A stretch of 64,000 bases of DNA, from NCBI GenBank assembly GCA_039566865.1, contig CM076948.1, positions 25,431,001 to 25,495,000 on the forward strand, in the 5' to 3' direction. This document shows, piece by piece, positions 45,681 to 58,582 of this stretch. Both the position numbers and the translations under genes were made by a program. The notes below the pieces were generated by a model that saw only the letters and a list, made by a program, of their open reading frames with translations, did no database searches and was not told where the DNA came from. The stretch comes from Aurelia coerulea. Taxonomy: Eukaryota; Cnidaria; Scyphozoa; Semaeostomeae; Ulmaridae. Within the stretch, counting starts at the first letter, position 1. Every line of letters begins with the position of its first letter.

Positions 45681-48605
45681 CAAATGTAGCCATGTGACAA
45701 CATATATTCTAAACAGAGAATCATACATTAATTTAGCAGTTATTGCCAGCTTTCACCTATTCAGCTGCAACTTATTCCAACAAAGTAGCATAATATACTT
45801 GTGCAAAAACTTTGCATTGGAATGTCTATTTGTCTGTTTTCAACAATATTTTTGGACAATTTATTGTGGTTGTCCAGCTTTGAGGGTTACCCATGGACAT
45901 TAGTGCATGAGCAGTATGTAAGGTATGGTACTGATATCACATTATTACACAACATAACCAGCATTGCCTGTATGGTCAATTGACTTAATTAAAAGGCAAT
46001 ATACAAACCAATTTGCTAGGAAATTGTAACTATTTTTGGAGTTCCAAGGTTTTAGGACTGATTCTTACATGAAGGCCTACTGCACGTCAAGTTTCTTTTG
46101 ACAACAATCATGAAAATTTTGACAAGACTTTTTGTCAGTAAACCCAGTACCCAGCACTCCCTGACTATTGTTATTGCTGGTATAAAAGCAATATCCTTAG
46201 TTGTTGCACAGTGGAAAATATCAATGAATGGCAAAAAGTCATGGGAATTCCAAAACAAAGCAACTTAACCAAGTGAGATCTTGTGACATTCTTGTGAAGA
46301 AAATCTGTCATCAAGATAATTTGAAAAGAGATTTAACACCCAGAGGAGGTACAAAATCTGTTGCAAATACAAACTGCAGAACTGAATAGTTGGGCAGCCA
46401 AAACCTTAAACATTGGAAAGATCATCAGGCATGCAACTGCAGCTCTACCTTCTCAAACTTGGGGATAACAACAAATCAATCTCAAAGTCAGTCACGTGCA
46501 TAAGTTGCACTCTTATCAAAGCACCTCCAAGATTGCCACAGTTCTCTTGTTCCCTAGTCCTAGGGAACAAGAGTCATTTTTATGTCCTTTCTCTTGATCA
46601 GAATTACCCTGAATTACGCAAGCTTGACAAAAGCATGATTTTGGCTTGAAGGAGCTTTTGAACTGAGTATGTTGACACAACCTTTACCAGTTTGCATGTA
46701 TGATTAGAACTTCATCAAGCATGACAATAATCTGACCCTAGAATCATTCTCAAGCATACTACAATCAAGCTTGATTGAACTTTTCTTCAGTTCAGAAGAT
46801 GCATGCTGCAAGCTAGCCAAAGCAGTGCAAACTTCTTACTTGAATCAAGCTTTCAAACATACTCAAATCATACTAAAAACAAGTTAGTATCAGGCTTGAA
46901 GCATGATGCAAACATACTCAATATTTTGCTTAGGGTAGGTAATCCATTAATAAACATTTTCCCGATGATGTAAACATATTTGAATACAACCTTTGTGTCA
47001 ATATGATGTGGAAACCCCAAAAGTGTGCATTGCTCTCATCAATACATAGACTGTGTATTTGCACCAAACAGGCATGGTGCAGATTCCTTGTATTCCGGGA
47101 TTTGCATCATTTGCCTTGAATGAGATGAGATGCTGAAAAAAGGTTTATTTTTTCACTGAAAACATGATTTTACAAACATCTTGTTCCTAGCTAAAAAATG
47201 ACATACAGTATCACTTTGTAATCTGAACTTGGCTATGTTCACACTGAAGTTAAAATAACAATTTCTGAATCCAAACAAATTTGTGATGTCAGTAAAACAA
47301 CTGAGGACCATTGCATATTTCATATAGCAAATTAATTTTAGACCCCATCCACACAACAAATCATTTTTACGATGTTGTTTATTGTAATCCTAATTCATTC
47401 AGAGACACTAAGTATTTTATGGACAAAGCAGAAATGATTTCTAAATTGTATGTGTGAATGAAGAGAAAGGGATGTTCCAGAAAAACCAAGCAAAGCCATC
47501 CTGTTTGTACCAAATTTTCAAACTTTGAGGGTTCACGTTCACATTTTGTTGTTTTTTGCGTGCGTAGGGGTGAGGGGGTGCTGCTCAGGTGTGGTGTTTG
47601 GATTAGTGTTGGTTCGCATTTAGGTTGCCTTGGTCTTTGATGGGGCCAGGATGACTACGGGTGTTGATTGATCCATTGCATGGGGAAGGGGGCGCGCCAG
47701 GCTCTGAACATCACATGCATGTTTTTGACAAAGAGAATTTTAAACATGTTGCTGGTTTATGCTTTCAAATTTAGAAACAAGATGTATTTTCAAAAACATC
47801 CCGATAGGTGTAGACAAGACTAAAGTTTTCATAAAATGTTTGATGCCCCTGATGTTAATGAGCCTTCTTGACAATTTCCAAATGGAATGCCTTCCTGGGA
47901 ATACAAAAAGGATCATTTAGAATTCTATTACATTGAAGAGTGGAATTAGAGGGAATGAGCATTGGTTTGAAGAATTAATTGTTGATGTCCCTGGAGATCA
48001 GAAGCATTGAAGAGAAGTATACAAAAAGCACAGTGGGTGGGTGGCAACCACCTGCTTGTCCTGAAGTTTTGCATTTGCCTCTTAGCTAGCTTGCTTGCTG
48101 CATGCAAGATGAATGCAATTTATTAGACACCTGCAAAACAGTTATCACATGGAATGCAATTGCAGGATTGTTGGTAAGGTCTTGGAACCAGTGATGATGG
48201 CACTGACAAATAAAGTTTATTGTTCAGTGCAATCCTTGCTGATTGCACGAGATTACCAATGCCTTCAGTGCAATCTTTACTGATTACAAGCTGTACTATG
48301 CAATCATGATATCAGGATTGCACTACTATTTTTGGTGACCTTTGGCCACCATAGCCCCACCCCTCTTACAACCATCAATGACACTATGGTGTGGTTACCC
48401 AATAATGTAGTAATATTTGAGTAATAATCCAACCAGTGATTGATGCAAATAAATTGGACTTTTTATTTGCTGCAGCATGCTAGAACTATGCTAGATCTAC
48501 CAAAGAAAAACCCTTAAGAAACTGCAGCATCAAATGTTCTTACCATTTTGCTTCATGTAAAATCATGATGCGATTTCCCAACGGAGAAGTATTAAAAAAA
48601 CAAAC

Positions 48606-49197
48606 CTATGGCGATTGCTGCAAGTAACTTGACCTGTGCCTGCAATACGTCGTCATTTAGTGAGCAATCCGGGTAGTAGAACGGTGCAACTGTATACTCT
48701 CCAAATGACACTGCAACAGCAGCAAGACCACAAGGTTTAAGAATAATCGTTGCTGTCCAGCTGTACAAAAATCCGGCTAATCCTCCAAATGTTTTGGTAA
48801 GATAGGTCCTTTCTCCCCCAGACTGTCGTATTGTTGTTCCCAACTCAGCATAACATAGCGAGCTGAGCATCGCAAGAACTCCTGCGCCCGCCCAAACAAA
48901 TAAAGTCATTCCAACAGATCCAGCTTTTTTGTAAATAGCTTTATGTGATGAATAAATCCCTGCACCTATCATAACACCAACAACCAAGGATATACTCCCA
49001 AAAAGGCCGACTTCCTTTTCAAGTTTGAGTTTCTTGCCAGGCCGTCGAATGGGCCTACTAGCGATTACTGGCGTCAGTTGACCATTTCTGTCGTTGTCCT
49101 CATAAGTGGTGGCTTCTTCATCTTCTTCCTGTTCAGGGATACAATCCAAACCTTGTTCGTTAGCTAATAATGAATGAAGTTCCACATGACCATCCAT
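48606..49197 (-). CDS. SLC7 first-coding module D
   Basis: 197 codons plus one base from ATG 49197 to donor ATAG|GTTTGT, a weak donor that lacks the usual purine-A at +3/+4. If unspliced, translation stops three codons later (LFF, then stop). The N-tail (1-62) is acidic around 22-36 and basic around 48-61. TM1 has GAGIY at 78-82 in place of GSGIF, the only such change among the modules. CYAELGT, SGGERTY, TM3 and loop Cys178 are conserved. It sits 16 kb upstream of module C. Confidence 0.9.
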
Positions 49198-49637
49198 ATT
49201 TACTTCGAATATTCCGAATCAACTTTCAGCAGGTGAGGACCAACCGTACACAACAACCTCCATTTTACTTTTGATAATGCACGTGACATGTGGTGGCACG
49301 TGACTGTGAAAGAATGTTCTCTGACAAAACGCAGACCACAAAATTGACTCAAAGAATTTTCGATAAGACCAAGAATAAGTTTTTGAAATCTAAAATGAAA
49401 TTTTTTCAAATTAAATGAATTATAAATGGGTGAACTTGAAGCCTGGACATGTCTTGGATCGTAGCCATTCATTCTGAGATCAAATTTGTGACATTGGAGA
49501 TTGGTCACTTGGGAGGACAAATTGGTACAACTGGTACAGAGTGGCACTGACAAAATGGTACTTTGCGTCATTCATATTCTTGTGTCATCTTTTGAAGAGG
49601 CTTTATCTGACGATTTGCTGCAGCTAAAAAAGTGCTA

Positions 49638-49802
49638 AAGCCTGTTTTCCACGAAGCGGAAGTTTTCGCTCGAACTTTTCTTTTGGGCGGCATGCGCAAA
49701 TCAAAAAAATTATGTGCGCTTGAACTCTGCGCATGCCCAGAAAAAAGTTCGAGCGGAATTTGGAGTTCGAGCGAAAAATTCCGCCTCGTGGAAAACAGGC
49801 TT
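49638..49802. mobile_element. Palindromic MITE, 165 bp (AAGCCTGTTTTCCACG termini)
   Basis: AAGCCTGTTTTCCACGAAGC and complement; inner arms share TTCGAGCG and GCGCATGC words. TA-like flanks. Confidence 0.75.
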
Positions 49803-49977
49803 AATGCCCAACGAAGCTTTTCAAGTCACGATACTCAAAAGTGATTTTCAAGATCAATATCACATAAAACTCTTGATAACTAAACTGGCAAACTGCACTA
49901 GTTGTTGTCCTCCTTGTATCAAATTTGACCAGCAACTACCAGCTGCAAAGGAACTAAGCATCTTAAAGGAAACTTGA

Positions 49978-50460
49978 CCAAGTCTACAAAGCTCTCTTTG
50001 AAAGCCACCTTCGCTATGGCGACATTGTTTGGAGTACTCTTTCCAACACCAAACTATCCCAACTGCAACGATTACAGACAAGGGCAAAGAAGCTAATAGT
50101 GGACGCCAAGTATAAGGACGGTTGGAACTGTAGATGGCTCATCAATGTAAAGTCTTTGCTCTCCTTTGACAAAGGAGTCATGACATATAAAATTCTGCAT
50201 GGCCTTTGTCCCGAAAATCTTCATCGCCATAAGTTCATTGAAAGATCCATGATTTCAGAGAATAGAACCAGAAATCATGGAGATCTGCAAATTCCCAAAG
50301 TTAGGTTAGAATATGCAAAGCGAAGTTTCTACTTCTCTGGTGTCAAAAAATTGGAATGATATCCCGGACAACATTCGAGAAGAAGAATCAATCGCTCGTT
50401 TTAAAACAGGTTTTAGAAAGTATCTTTTAAACCTACAAGACCCAAACACGACCCCTTGGT
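49978..50460 (+). pseudogene. LINE ORF2 C-terminal fragment
   Basis: Frames reading VYKALFESHLRYGDIVWSTL, SNTKLSQLQRLQTRAKKLIV, GVMTYKILHGLCPENLH and WNDIPDNIREEESIARFKTG; the pieces are joined by frameshifts. This is the end of a CR1/L2-type ORF2, homologous to 17850-18310, followed by an A/T-rich 3' end near 50520. Confidence 0.85.
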
Positions 50461-51649
50461 AGAGCAGCATATTTAAGTTATTTACAAATCATTCTTTTAA
50501 TTTTTTCTTTGAAATAGTTTGTAAATACGCTGAAAGATTTTTTTTCGTGTCTAAATATTGATAAAATGAAATGAAAATCCCACGATGCCTATATTACAAG
50601 CTCCTGTGCAGCGAAGTTCCAAAAGTTCTCATTGCGATTGCAAACCAGTTGGAGCTTAAAGACCCTTTACTGACCGGCACCCTTTGCACGCCTATATTAT
50701 TGTTTACAAAAGTTAAGGTGGCTACATACAGACTGATTACAACGAGTCCAAGCTATCGTTCGTCATAACGAGACTGCTGCCATTTTGTCAATAGTGATGG
50801 ATACGATGATGTAATAAATCTAGTGTTCATTCGATCGCACACAAATTATGGCGGCAAGTCAGTACTGATGAAGGATTACTTCCAGATCTCGGCACAAGGC
50901 TAAGTGGATATTGGAAAAATAACAGCAGATATGTTTCCTAAGAGGAAGAAGACGAAGAAGAACAAATTGAATCGATAAACTCTCACCCACCTGTTCTCAT
51001 TCTGGCCTATTTTTCCGTTGTTGCTTGCACAAGAAGGAGTCCAATCCAATGGGGTCTGTACAGTTCATTACATTTCTCTGTTTTAATCCTTGCGTTTCGA
51101 ATGCATTTATTTGATGAGTTTATTGCTTGATCATAAGAAACAATTGAAATATATTTGATCTCAGATGCAATCTTTCCCGTAAATAAGATAATTTTCTCTC
51201 CACTTTCTCAACATTCTCTCAGTCATTGTGACCCAAATTATTTCGTCTAATTCCCACAATTCCGATTATGCAGTACGAAAATACCTGCTTAAATACATTG
51301 TTTATGAACCAAAGAGACTATTGATATAAGTTGTTGACCATTTACGCGATTTCAGTTGAAGATTAAGATGGATTACAAATACGATAGTTTCTGGATGTCA
51401 GAAACTCTAACGAACGGGTCGAAGCTGTGGGGAACAGCAATCGAAGGCCGCAAAGGATGCTGGTCAATAAAGGGTCTTTAAAGGCAGTGTGTCCATATAT
51501 CAATAAATTGCATGCACGAACAGTTGAAACTGCTGACACGATGCTGACATGCATGTAACTGTTCGAGAATTTGATTGGTTTAGGGCAGGCTGTTTTAAAC
51601 TGATCACATGAAAATAAGAGCCTCGTTGTCGAAAGGAAAGGAAACCTAT

Positions 51650-51902
51650 TCTGTCTGATAACAATCACACAAAAGAAGAAAACAAGGACCATTGAAAATT
51701 CTAGAACATCATTTCAAAAGGTGAGATTGCTAAGTCCCTGCTGACGAATTCAAAAGAACTTGTCAAAACATGCCTTTATGTTCATTAATCTGTCTCATAA
51801 CAATCACACAAAAGAAGAAAACAAGGACCTTTGAAAATTCTAGAACACTATTTCAAAAGGCGAGATTGCTGAATCCCTGCTGACGAATTCAAAAGAACTT
51901 GA
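51650..51902. repeat. Direct duplication of ~113 bp
   Basis: TAACAATCACACAAAAGAAG ... CTGACGAATTCAAAAGAACTT occurs at about 51658-51762 and again at 51796-51901 with few changes. Confidence 0.85.
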
Positions 51903-52107
51903 AACAATCGTTTGACTAACAAACAACGCTTTGCAAGAAAAGACTTTGCAAAAACCAACGCTCACATGAAAAAACGACGAAAGATCACATGTTTTCGAGA
52001 TACCCCCTCGAAGTCGTCTACTTACATGGACACGGTGCCTTTAAATAAGAAATGCTTGATGAAAGTGATACTGGATGGCATTGGATCTACGGAGCTGCAC
52101 CCCAACA

Positions 52108-52262
52108 CACTCTCCGTCGCAGAGGCTGTTTGTTGGAAACCGAACTTTCAGAACTGCGAAGGAGCCAAGGCGCTTCGCGCTCGCTTTTTTGGCGCCCTCG
52201 CAGTTTCGAGAGCTTTAGTTGAAAACTCGGTTTCCAAAAAACAGCCTCTGCGATGGAGAGTG
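52108..52262. mobile_element. MITE, 155 bp, perfect 9-bp target duplication
   Basis: CACTCTCCGTCGCAGAGGCT at the left and AGCCTCTGCGATGGAGAGTG at the right; ACCCCAACA at 52099-52107 and 52263-52271. Confidence 0.92.
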
Positions 52263-52376
52263 ACCCCAACAGCAAGTGATCTAGAACGCGGACCAACATC
52301 CTCAACGTCCTATGACTGGAAGTAGTACGTATAGTGCATTGACGAGAGCGTCATTGCATTTATGTTTCATGTGATC

Positions 52377-53022
52377 CAGGGGCGGGCAAGTACTGTAAAA
52401 TATGTGACCCCATGTTTGTCCGAAGGAATTGGAAAGAATAACCGGTTCTTTTATCACACAATACGACTTTCCTGCCTAAAAAACCAGTTTTTGGGACAAA
52501 GGTTGAAATTTTCAAATCAGTCTTCTTTTTTCATCAATTTGTCAGGAAGATCAAGTAGTTTAACTTCCTATCAAATCAAAATCCTTAAGTTTACATGTAA
52601 GCTGGTTCTACCTTTGTCCGCCAAATTTACCGAAAAAAGACTAGGAATTCCAATTTTTCACCAAAGCGGTTCTACCTTTGTCCGGCAAGTTTCCGAAAAA
52701 AGGGCCAGAATTTCAAATTTTATCATCAAAGTGGTCCTATCATTGTCCGGCAACCGGTTTTGGGACACTTGTACTGTCATATTTATAATCACCACTTGCT
52801 TTCGAAAAATTGTATTTGGTCGAAACTACTGATTTTGGGACAAACATCGTCAATGATAGATCATGTTGAAACTTTCCACCAAATTGATGAAAAATAACAT
52901 CGGAAATTTGTCATCAAAAACTACCAGTTTTTGGGACAAAGGTGGTGCAAATTTTGTTCGCTAATTACCGGGTTTAGGACAAAGGTAGGACCATCGTTTC
53001 CAGTGTGACATGCCCGCCCTTG
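52377..53022. mobile_element. hAT-like MITE with internal TTTTGGGACAAAGG repeats
   Basis: Ends CAGGGGCGGGCAAGTAC and ATGCCCGCCCTTG; TGTGATC flanks both sides. The motif TTTTGGGACAAAGG(T) recurs at least five times with TTTGTCCGGCAA variants. An open frame of 156 codons inside is low-complexity. Confidence 0.7.
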
Positions 53023-54087
53023 TGTGATCTCAGGTGATCTTTTTCATGTGATCACTTTAACAGTTACATCGATTTTCTAGCTGTGCTGCTCGGCAAGACA
53101 CACAAGAATAACAACAAAATGACAACAGTCTACTATTCATAACTCAGTGCACTGGACAGTGGGCGTGGCTGCTCAAAATACAAAGCGACTTGACACGGAT
53201 GGATTATGGAACTGCATCCAGCAAGCATTACAATCGAACTGAGTTTTCATAAGTCTTGAGCTTTTGAGAAATTCTCGTTAAACTTTCTTGAATTCTCCTT
53301 TTGACCATCATCATAGCAATGCAGTTCTGATTTTCTCTCAGTATTATCTATTTTGTATCAGACGTAAATAGCTCAGCACTAGGTTGTACGGCTTCCAAAA
53401 GAGTCTATGCTTTGTTTTGCTAGCACTTTAAACAGTGGCTGACAGCAAAAATAATATTTGACCTTAAAATCCAGGTTTGGAGGTCAAAGACTTTTTGCAA
53501 CTCTGCAAGGACATGCAATCTCTCCAAAGAGTTATAGGAAATGAAATTTTAAGCAAATAACTGTAGTTTTGCATTCGGAAAGTTATTTTCGATTTTATCA
53601 AGTCTTTTGGGCCCTTTACAGGCATTTTGCAAAAAAGGATTTTCGTGAAGAGAAATTTGATATATTTTCATGACTCATAAAAAAAATAAGAAAAATCACA
53701 AAAATACCTCAGCATTTTTCTGCTATCGAGCAAAACTCGATTCATTCAAATCCATCCAGTACTAGCTTCTAGGATTTTTGAAACGTCTGGCCTGTTTTTG
53801 GCGCACACGGTAGCATCGTTTGTGTTTGATTGACACGACCGTACAAATAAATTTATATGGCTGATTAGTCAAGCAATAAAAGCAAATAAATCAGGCCACA
53901 TAGGATCTCTAGAATCGCGGGTGGCTAACTTACTTAAGTTGCATGCGAAAATGGGTTGTTACGAGAAGTAAAAAGGAGACATCAAAAGTAAAAGAAAGAA
54001 TCCAAAGTTGAACTCATTTTGAATCAAAGGTGAACCTATGGGTAGCTCGCGGAACAAACTGGGATCCCAATTCCTATCAACAATTCA

Positions 54088-54495
54088 TTACGATACGTAG
54101 CTATACGCACCGCGAATTGCGATACAGGGTGAGATGTTAGCCCAGGGTAGGAAGGTGCAAAAGATATGTGACCAGTTGACTTTCAGGCCCCAGGGAACGA
54201 AAAAGCTATTGGGAAAGTTTGTCATATACTGTGTCAACTTCGTGTTTCCATGAGTGCATAACAAAAGCACGAGGACGCAAGAGTCTCTTTTTGTGAATTT
54301 GAGTTTGTTGCCACTCACAACAACAATGAACGTTTCATTGTTCCCACCACAGAACTGCATCCAGCTGGTTTTCCAAAAAATGAATGAGAAGTGAGAGTGA
54401 AAAGTTTCAATTGTTTTGTCCAAAGGATCAAGAATTTGCTTCACTGGCTTGCAATACCCTCGCGCACACACTGCACTCTGCGAGTGGCATTTCAT
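54088..54495 (-). CDS. Unassigned open frame, 135 aa
   Basis: ATG to TAA with balanced codon use and no low complexity. The product has scattered Cys and aromatic residues (e.g. KTSWMQFCGG, FVPWGLKVNW, LPWANISP). No domain recognised; no signal peptide. It could be an exon of an unknown gene or chance. Confidence 0.25.
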   Translation of the reverse strand: MKCHSQSAVCARGYCKPVKQILDPLDKTIETFHSHFSFIFWKTSWMQFCGGNNETFIVVVSGNKLKFTKRDSCVLVLLLCTHGNTKLTQYMTNFPNSFFVPWGLKVNWSHIFCTFLPWANISPCIAIRGAYSYVS

Positions 54496-55404
54496 TCATT
54501 CGAAAAAGCGTACGGTAAACAACATTCTTGGCATTGTCAATGCTGGCAAGAAAAGCATTCATTTTGATTGATCTATTTTCTTGTTGATTGCCGTCAATTA
54601 CGATTTACATTACAAATAGTCTGTTTTTAGAACGCTCAAAGACAACAGCAGTATTGAAAAGTAACATTCCGCAGACAGCAAAATTGAATAGGTTCTTTGT
54701 TCAAAACTTTCGCAAAGCAGTATGGGTCCTGATATAAAAGGGAAAAATCGCCACAACAATTTTCCCACATCACCTCAATGCTTCGCGTCACTGCGTTCCG
54801 CGAGCAAAAACGAAAAGTGCTTGATTCTTAAGAATAATCACGATATAAAAAATTCATGGTAGAATTGCATCCGAAGAAAGAGGGAATCCCAGTCATTGCA
54901 ACAACAACAACATTTATTGAACTGGATCATTACAACAACAACAACAACATGTTGAACTGAATTACTATTACGTTCACTCTGGGACTCATGACTTAATGAC
55001 CTAAATCTTGGCCCGGATAGGCCCCTCGTAGCACATTTTTTGTGTCGCGGGATGCAGAAAGAGAAATTTTGCTTGAAGGTAAGAAAGTTTGTCAAATATA
55101 CCAAAAACTCTCATTAATCTACTTACTAGTAACATGTCTCTTGTTATATTTGTGTGCGAGAAAACATGATTTCTAAGGAGTTTTATATGTTGGGTGGCTT
55201 GCAATTTCTATAGACTTCGGCTTCATATCAGTGTCGGGAAAGAAAGTCTTGAAAATAGAGCATAATAATGAAAACGATAGATTCTTTTATTACTTCGTGG
55301 GAACCTGTCCTGGGAGGGCTTATTAAAGCCCTCTGGATTAGTTGACTCGAGTTTGTAAGGAAATATGCCCAACATTAACCCTATAGTGGTTGGGCTATCT
55401 GACA

Positions 55405-55966
55405 CGTCCTATTTTGGTTGGGGGGGGGGGGCAAAAAAGCCCCCCTACCTAACTCTTGACTGAAAACAGATAGAGCAACCAAATTTTGTGTAATAATAGC
55501 CCCAGGCATGTATTTTATGAAAATGTAAAAATTAACCTAAAATTAAGCGCCATTATTGCTTGCGTCAGCATTCTTCTTTGTGTGGTCAAGAAAAGTGGCA
55601 AAATCACTCAAAATCAGGAAAAGTGCGATAAAATTTAATTTGGAGCATAATTTCTATCCAAACATAAATGTTATGGTAGATTACATCAAAGAGCACTAAC
55701 CTGCAAACTATCTTTGCAAAATATTGCAATTTTGCAACTTTTTTCGCGAAAATTAATATTTGAGAATTGGCGATTTTGACAGAGTCAGGTCCGGAAAATT
55801 GTCTCCTTCCCCCTCATTTGTCAAAATATTTTCATGAAACTTCTTGAGTCGTTGCATAATAAGTAGCAGCAAAAAGTCAGAAAGTTTCAGGGCTGTAATT
55901 GTTCTCCTGGCAGAGTTATAACAAAAAGTCTACTAGGGGGGGTTGCCCCCCAACCAAAATAGGGTA
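55405..55966. mobile_element. Inverted-repeat element with TCCTATTTTGGTTGGGGGG ends
   Basis: ACGTCCTATTTTGGTTGGGG at the left and CCCCAACCAAAATAGGGTAA at the right; next to the E2 exon. Target duplication not clear. Confidence 0.65.
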
Positions 55967-56139
55967 AAATGATTTGGGCCATATTGAATCTCGGGCAAGG
56001 ATTCGATTCAGCCATTAACACATGAGTCCTATAGTTTGAACTAACTAATTTCGGAATGGAGTGAAACATGGGGGCGAGTAGAGTAAGTCTAATTTAAACT
56101 ATCGATTTTTAAAGATTTGGTACCCAAGCGAAAACATAC

Positions 56140-56346
56140 CTATAATTAATGCAGCAATCACCTTCACCAATAAAACATTTTCCTTGCTCTTTCCACATCC
56201 ACTAAAAATCGCCTCTGCAATATATTCTCCACAGGCATAAGCAATAGCCGAAATAGATGATGTTTTGAGGACTGTTACGGCTGTCCATGAAAACACGAAA
56301 CCGGCACAGTCACCAAAAGCTAAGGCCAGATATGTTCTTTCTCCAC
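56140..56346 (-). CDS. SLC7 first-coding module E, second exon (TM3-TM4a)
   Basis: 207 nt, acceptor ACTTTATAG and donor ATAG|GTATGT. It begins by completing the Gly of SG|GERTYL, then TM3 (AGFVFSWTAVTVLKTSSISA) and CGEYIAEAIFSGC. The loop Cys corresponds to residue 164 of the joined module. It ends with VIAALII plus the split Gly, the same point and phase as A-D. An upstream in-frame ATG in the intron is not needed. Confidence 0.9.
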
Positions 56347-56422
56347 CTATAAAGTACATGCACAATAAGTACGGTATATGAGCATATGACAAACAACAAC
56401 AACAATGTTTCAAAGACTACAG

Positions 56423-57418
56423 CATGGGTATTGTGGATATGATTTGTGTCGATCGCGTCCACAATATCTAGCCTAAATGTTCCAAAATGGATGAATGTAT
56501 TTCGTTACCTTGCTTGTCTTCATTTCATTAGTATATCTGCTTCTTAGCTTGGCGATCCATACTTACTTTCTTTCGGCGGTTTGCTATGGCCTACATTTCG
56601 AACAGTACCATGCTCTGAAAGTTGCGCCCTGAGAACTAGTTCCCGGGTCGACGCAGCCTTAAAGGGTATCTGCAAGGCTAAGTTGGCCTATCTAAAAATA
56701 ACTTTCGATCTAGGCATGCGCAATACGCCACGCTGAAAGTGATCACATGATGGGCTGCCGGGTTGTGTTGGTTGTGTTGTTTTGAAAAATAGATAGGCCC
56801 ACACTGTGCCGCTCGGCGCCCTACCCCGTTGCTATTTGTTGCTCTCCTCCTCGCATTTTTTGCTCTATTTCTGTCCCCTCAATTATTGGATAGAAATAGC
56901 AAATGATTCCTTGTGCAGAAGTAAAGCATAGAGATCTTTATCATTTGTCATGGCCGTGAAAATAAAATTGTATTGCTTCTCATTGAATTTTCACAATACT
57001 ATATGTGAAAGTCTGCAGCTTTAATAGTAGTCTCCATGGCTGGGGACACACTCTGCCTCAAATTACAATAGAAATGTAAGAACTTTGATTTCAAACAAAT
57101 TAATTCTCTGGGTGGGGCTTTTATAATCCTTTTATAATCCCAGGTCTCTTGGCACATTTCAAAATCTTTCGCGTGAGATTCTCATTGTCCGCCATATTCG
57201 TTTCTTCCTTTCCTCGAACTGATCACATGCAAAGTTTCTCGCGAGCTGAATACTATGCTGCCATTGGATGATTCGCTTGATCTATTTTTAGATTTTTTTG
57301 CTTGTGCAAATGCAGGCTTTTAACCTTGCAAGGTCACGAAATACATTTATTCATTTATGAACATTTAGCCCAGGTATTGTGGGCACGATCGATACAAATC
57401 GTGTCCACAGTACCCATG
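56423..57418. mobile_element. Inverted-repeat element, 996 bp, ACTACAG duplication
   Basis: CATGGGTATTGTGGATATGA at the left and its near complement at the right, arms about 60 bp. ACTACAG at 56416-56422 and 57419-57425. No coding sequence seen. Confidence 0.85.
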
Positions 57419-57659
57419 ACTACAGGTGCGTAAAGACCATTTCAGAAATCACGTTCCGCTCAAGGCTGTGAATCCAAACACGAAAAAAATCTGTACCATG
57501 CCTATTTTGATGCAAACACGCGTACAAAATTCCAAGCGTTGCTTAGAGCAATACCTCAAGCACTCTCCACATAACGAATTTTCAAACGTAATAAGTTCCT
57601 TTTGGTCCACTCGGTAGGTTTCAGCATTCAGGACATGTCTTTGCCGTCTTCTTCGTTGT

Positions 57660-57714
57660 GTACGGCTGACAAATGAATGTAACGAACTTCGTTACATTCA
57701 TTTGTCAGCCGTAC
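57660..57714. repeat. Perfect 55-bp palindrome, 27-bp arms, 1-base loop
   Basis: GTACGGCTGACAAATGAATG... on the left is exactly complementary to 57688-57714. Confidence 0.95.
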
Positions 57715-57734
57715 AAATACTTTTAGTTGCCAAC

Positions 57735-58183
57735 AACAAGGACAGATAATGTTACGATAGGATCCGCTACTTTTGGTTGACACCTAAATACAAAGCGATT
57801 AGCGATTGCAGACAAAGGGAATTCTATGCCTGGTCGGTCAAGGCATAAACAAGAACAAAGCAAGCCGCAAAAGTTGCTCTGAAACCCAGGTAGCTAGCTC
57901 GCTCGTTGTGCATTCCAGAGATAAAATACCCGAGGCAGAAGTTTAGATATATCCTTCTTCTTTCGATATGTGCTAATATTTGCTCTTAAAAACCATGTCT
58001 GGAATGCACAACGAGTGAGCTAGCGACCTGGGTTTCAGGGCAATTTTTGCTGTTTGCTTTGTTTTTGTTTATGACTTGACCAACCGGGCATGGAATTCCC
58101 TTTGTCTGCAATCACAAATCGCTTTGTATCTGGGTGTCAATAAAAAAGCAGCAGATCCTATTGTAACATTATCTTTCCTCGTT
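57735..58183. mobile_element. Foldback MITE (AACAAGGACAGATAATGTTA family), copy 2
   Basis: Same family as 21709-22327, shorter. 9-bp flanks GTTGCCAAC (57726-57734) and GCTGCCAAC (58184-58192), one mismatch. Confidence 0.88.
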
Positions 58184-58239
58184 GCTGCCAACTGCTTTGT
58201 ATTGCCGTGTCAGTCAATAGCAAAATATGCTTCTGGGCA

Positions 58240-58582
58240 TGAAAAATAGTCTTATGACCTCAATAGACCTTTTAGCTATTCTACAAAAGAGCCTGGATCG
58301 AGCGTTATTTTTATACGCGAGGCTCGATAAAGTGGTGTTAAGAGCTTCTATCACTATTGTGCAAATTCGAAAATTCTACAAAGTGCATTTTGTAGAATTT
58401 TCGAATATGCACAATATTGATAGAAGCTCTAACGCCACTCTATCGAACCTCGTGTATAAAAATAACGCTCGATCCAGGCTCTTTTGTAGAATAGCTAAAA
58501 GGTCTATTCCTTTGTTTACCTGCGTTCTATCGACAAAACAAAGAGCGCAGGGAAACAAGGGATTCAAGGTCATAAGTCTGTT
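58240..58582. mobile_element. Palindromic element (AATAGACCTTTTAGCTATTC family)
   Basis: Outer inverted repeat ATAGTCTTATGACCT / AGGTCATAAGTCTG, then inner arms 58264-58380 and 58386-58507 that are nearly perfect complements. A diverged copy lies at 67-250. Confidence 0.85.

Larger units (their letters stand above)
32451..48605. other. 16-kb interval between modules C and D, repeat-rich
   Basis: The largest gap in the module array. It holds MITEs, two large foldbacks (37827, 41226), LINE 3' fragments (33600, 36140), microsatellites and one small candidate ORF (40498). I found no SLC7 constant exon on either strand. 43180-44140, 44310-45300 and 45700-48605 contain no recognisable gene. AAGCATG/CAAGCTTG palindromic words cluster at 46690-46920, and CAGTGCAATC words at 48220-48340. 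Confidence 0.55.
49198..56139. other. Interval between modules D and E
   Basis: 7 kb. It contains a MITE (49638), a LINE 3' fragment (49978), two more MITEs (52108, 52377), a C/G-run inverted repeat (55405) and one unassigned ORF (54088). 50525-51640 and 53025-54080 show nothing recognisable. No SLC7 constant exon was found. Confidence 0.55.

Noticed and set aside
52362..52832. 156-codon open frame
   Set aside because: Low-complexity translation of TTTTGGGACAAAGG repeats inside a hAT-like MITE.
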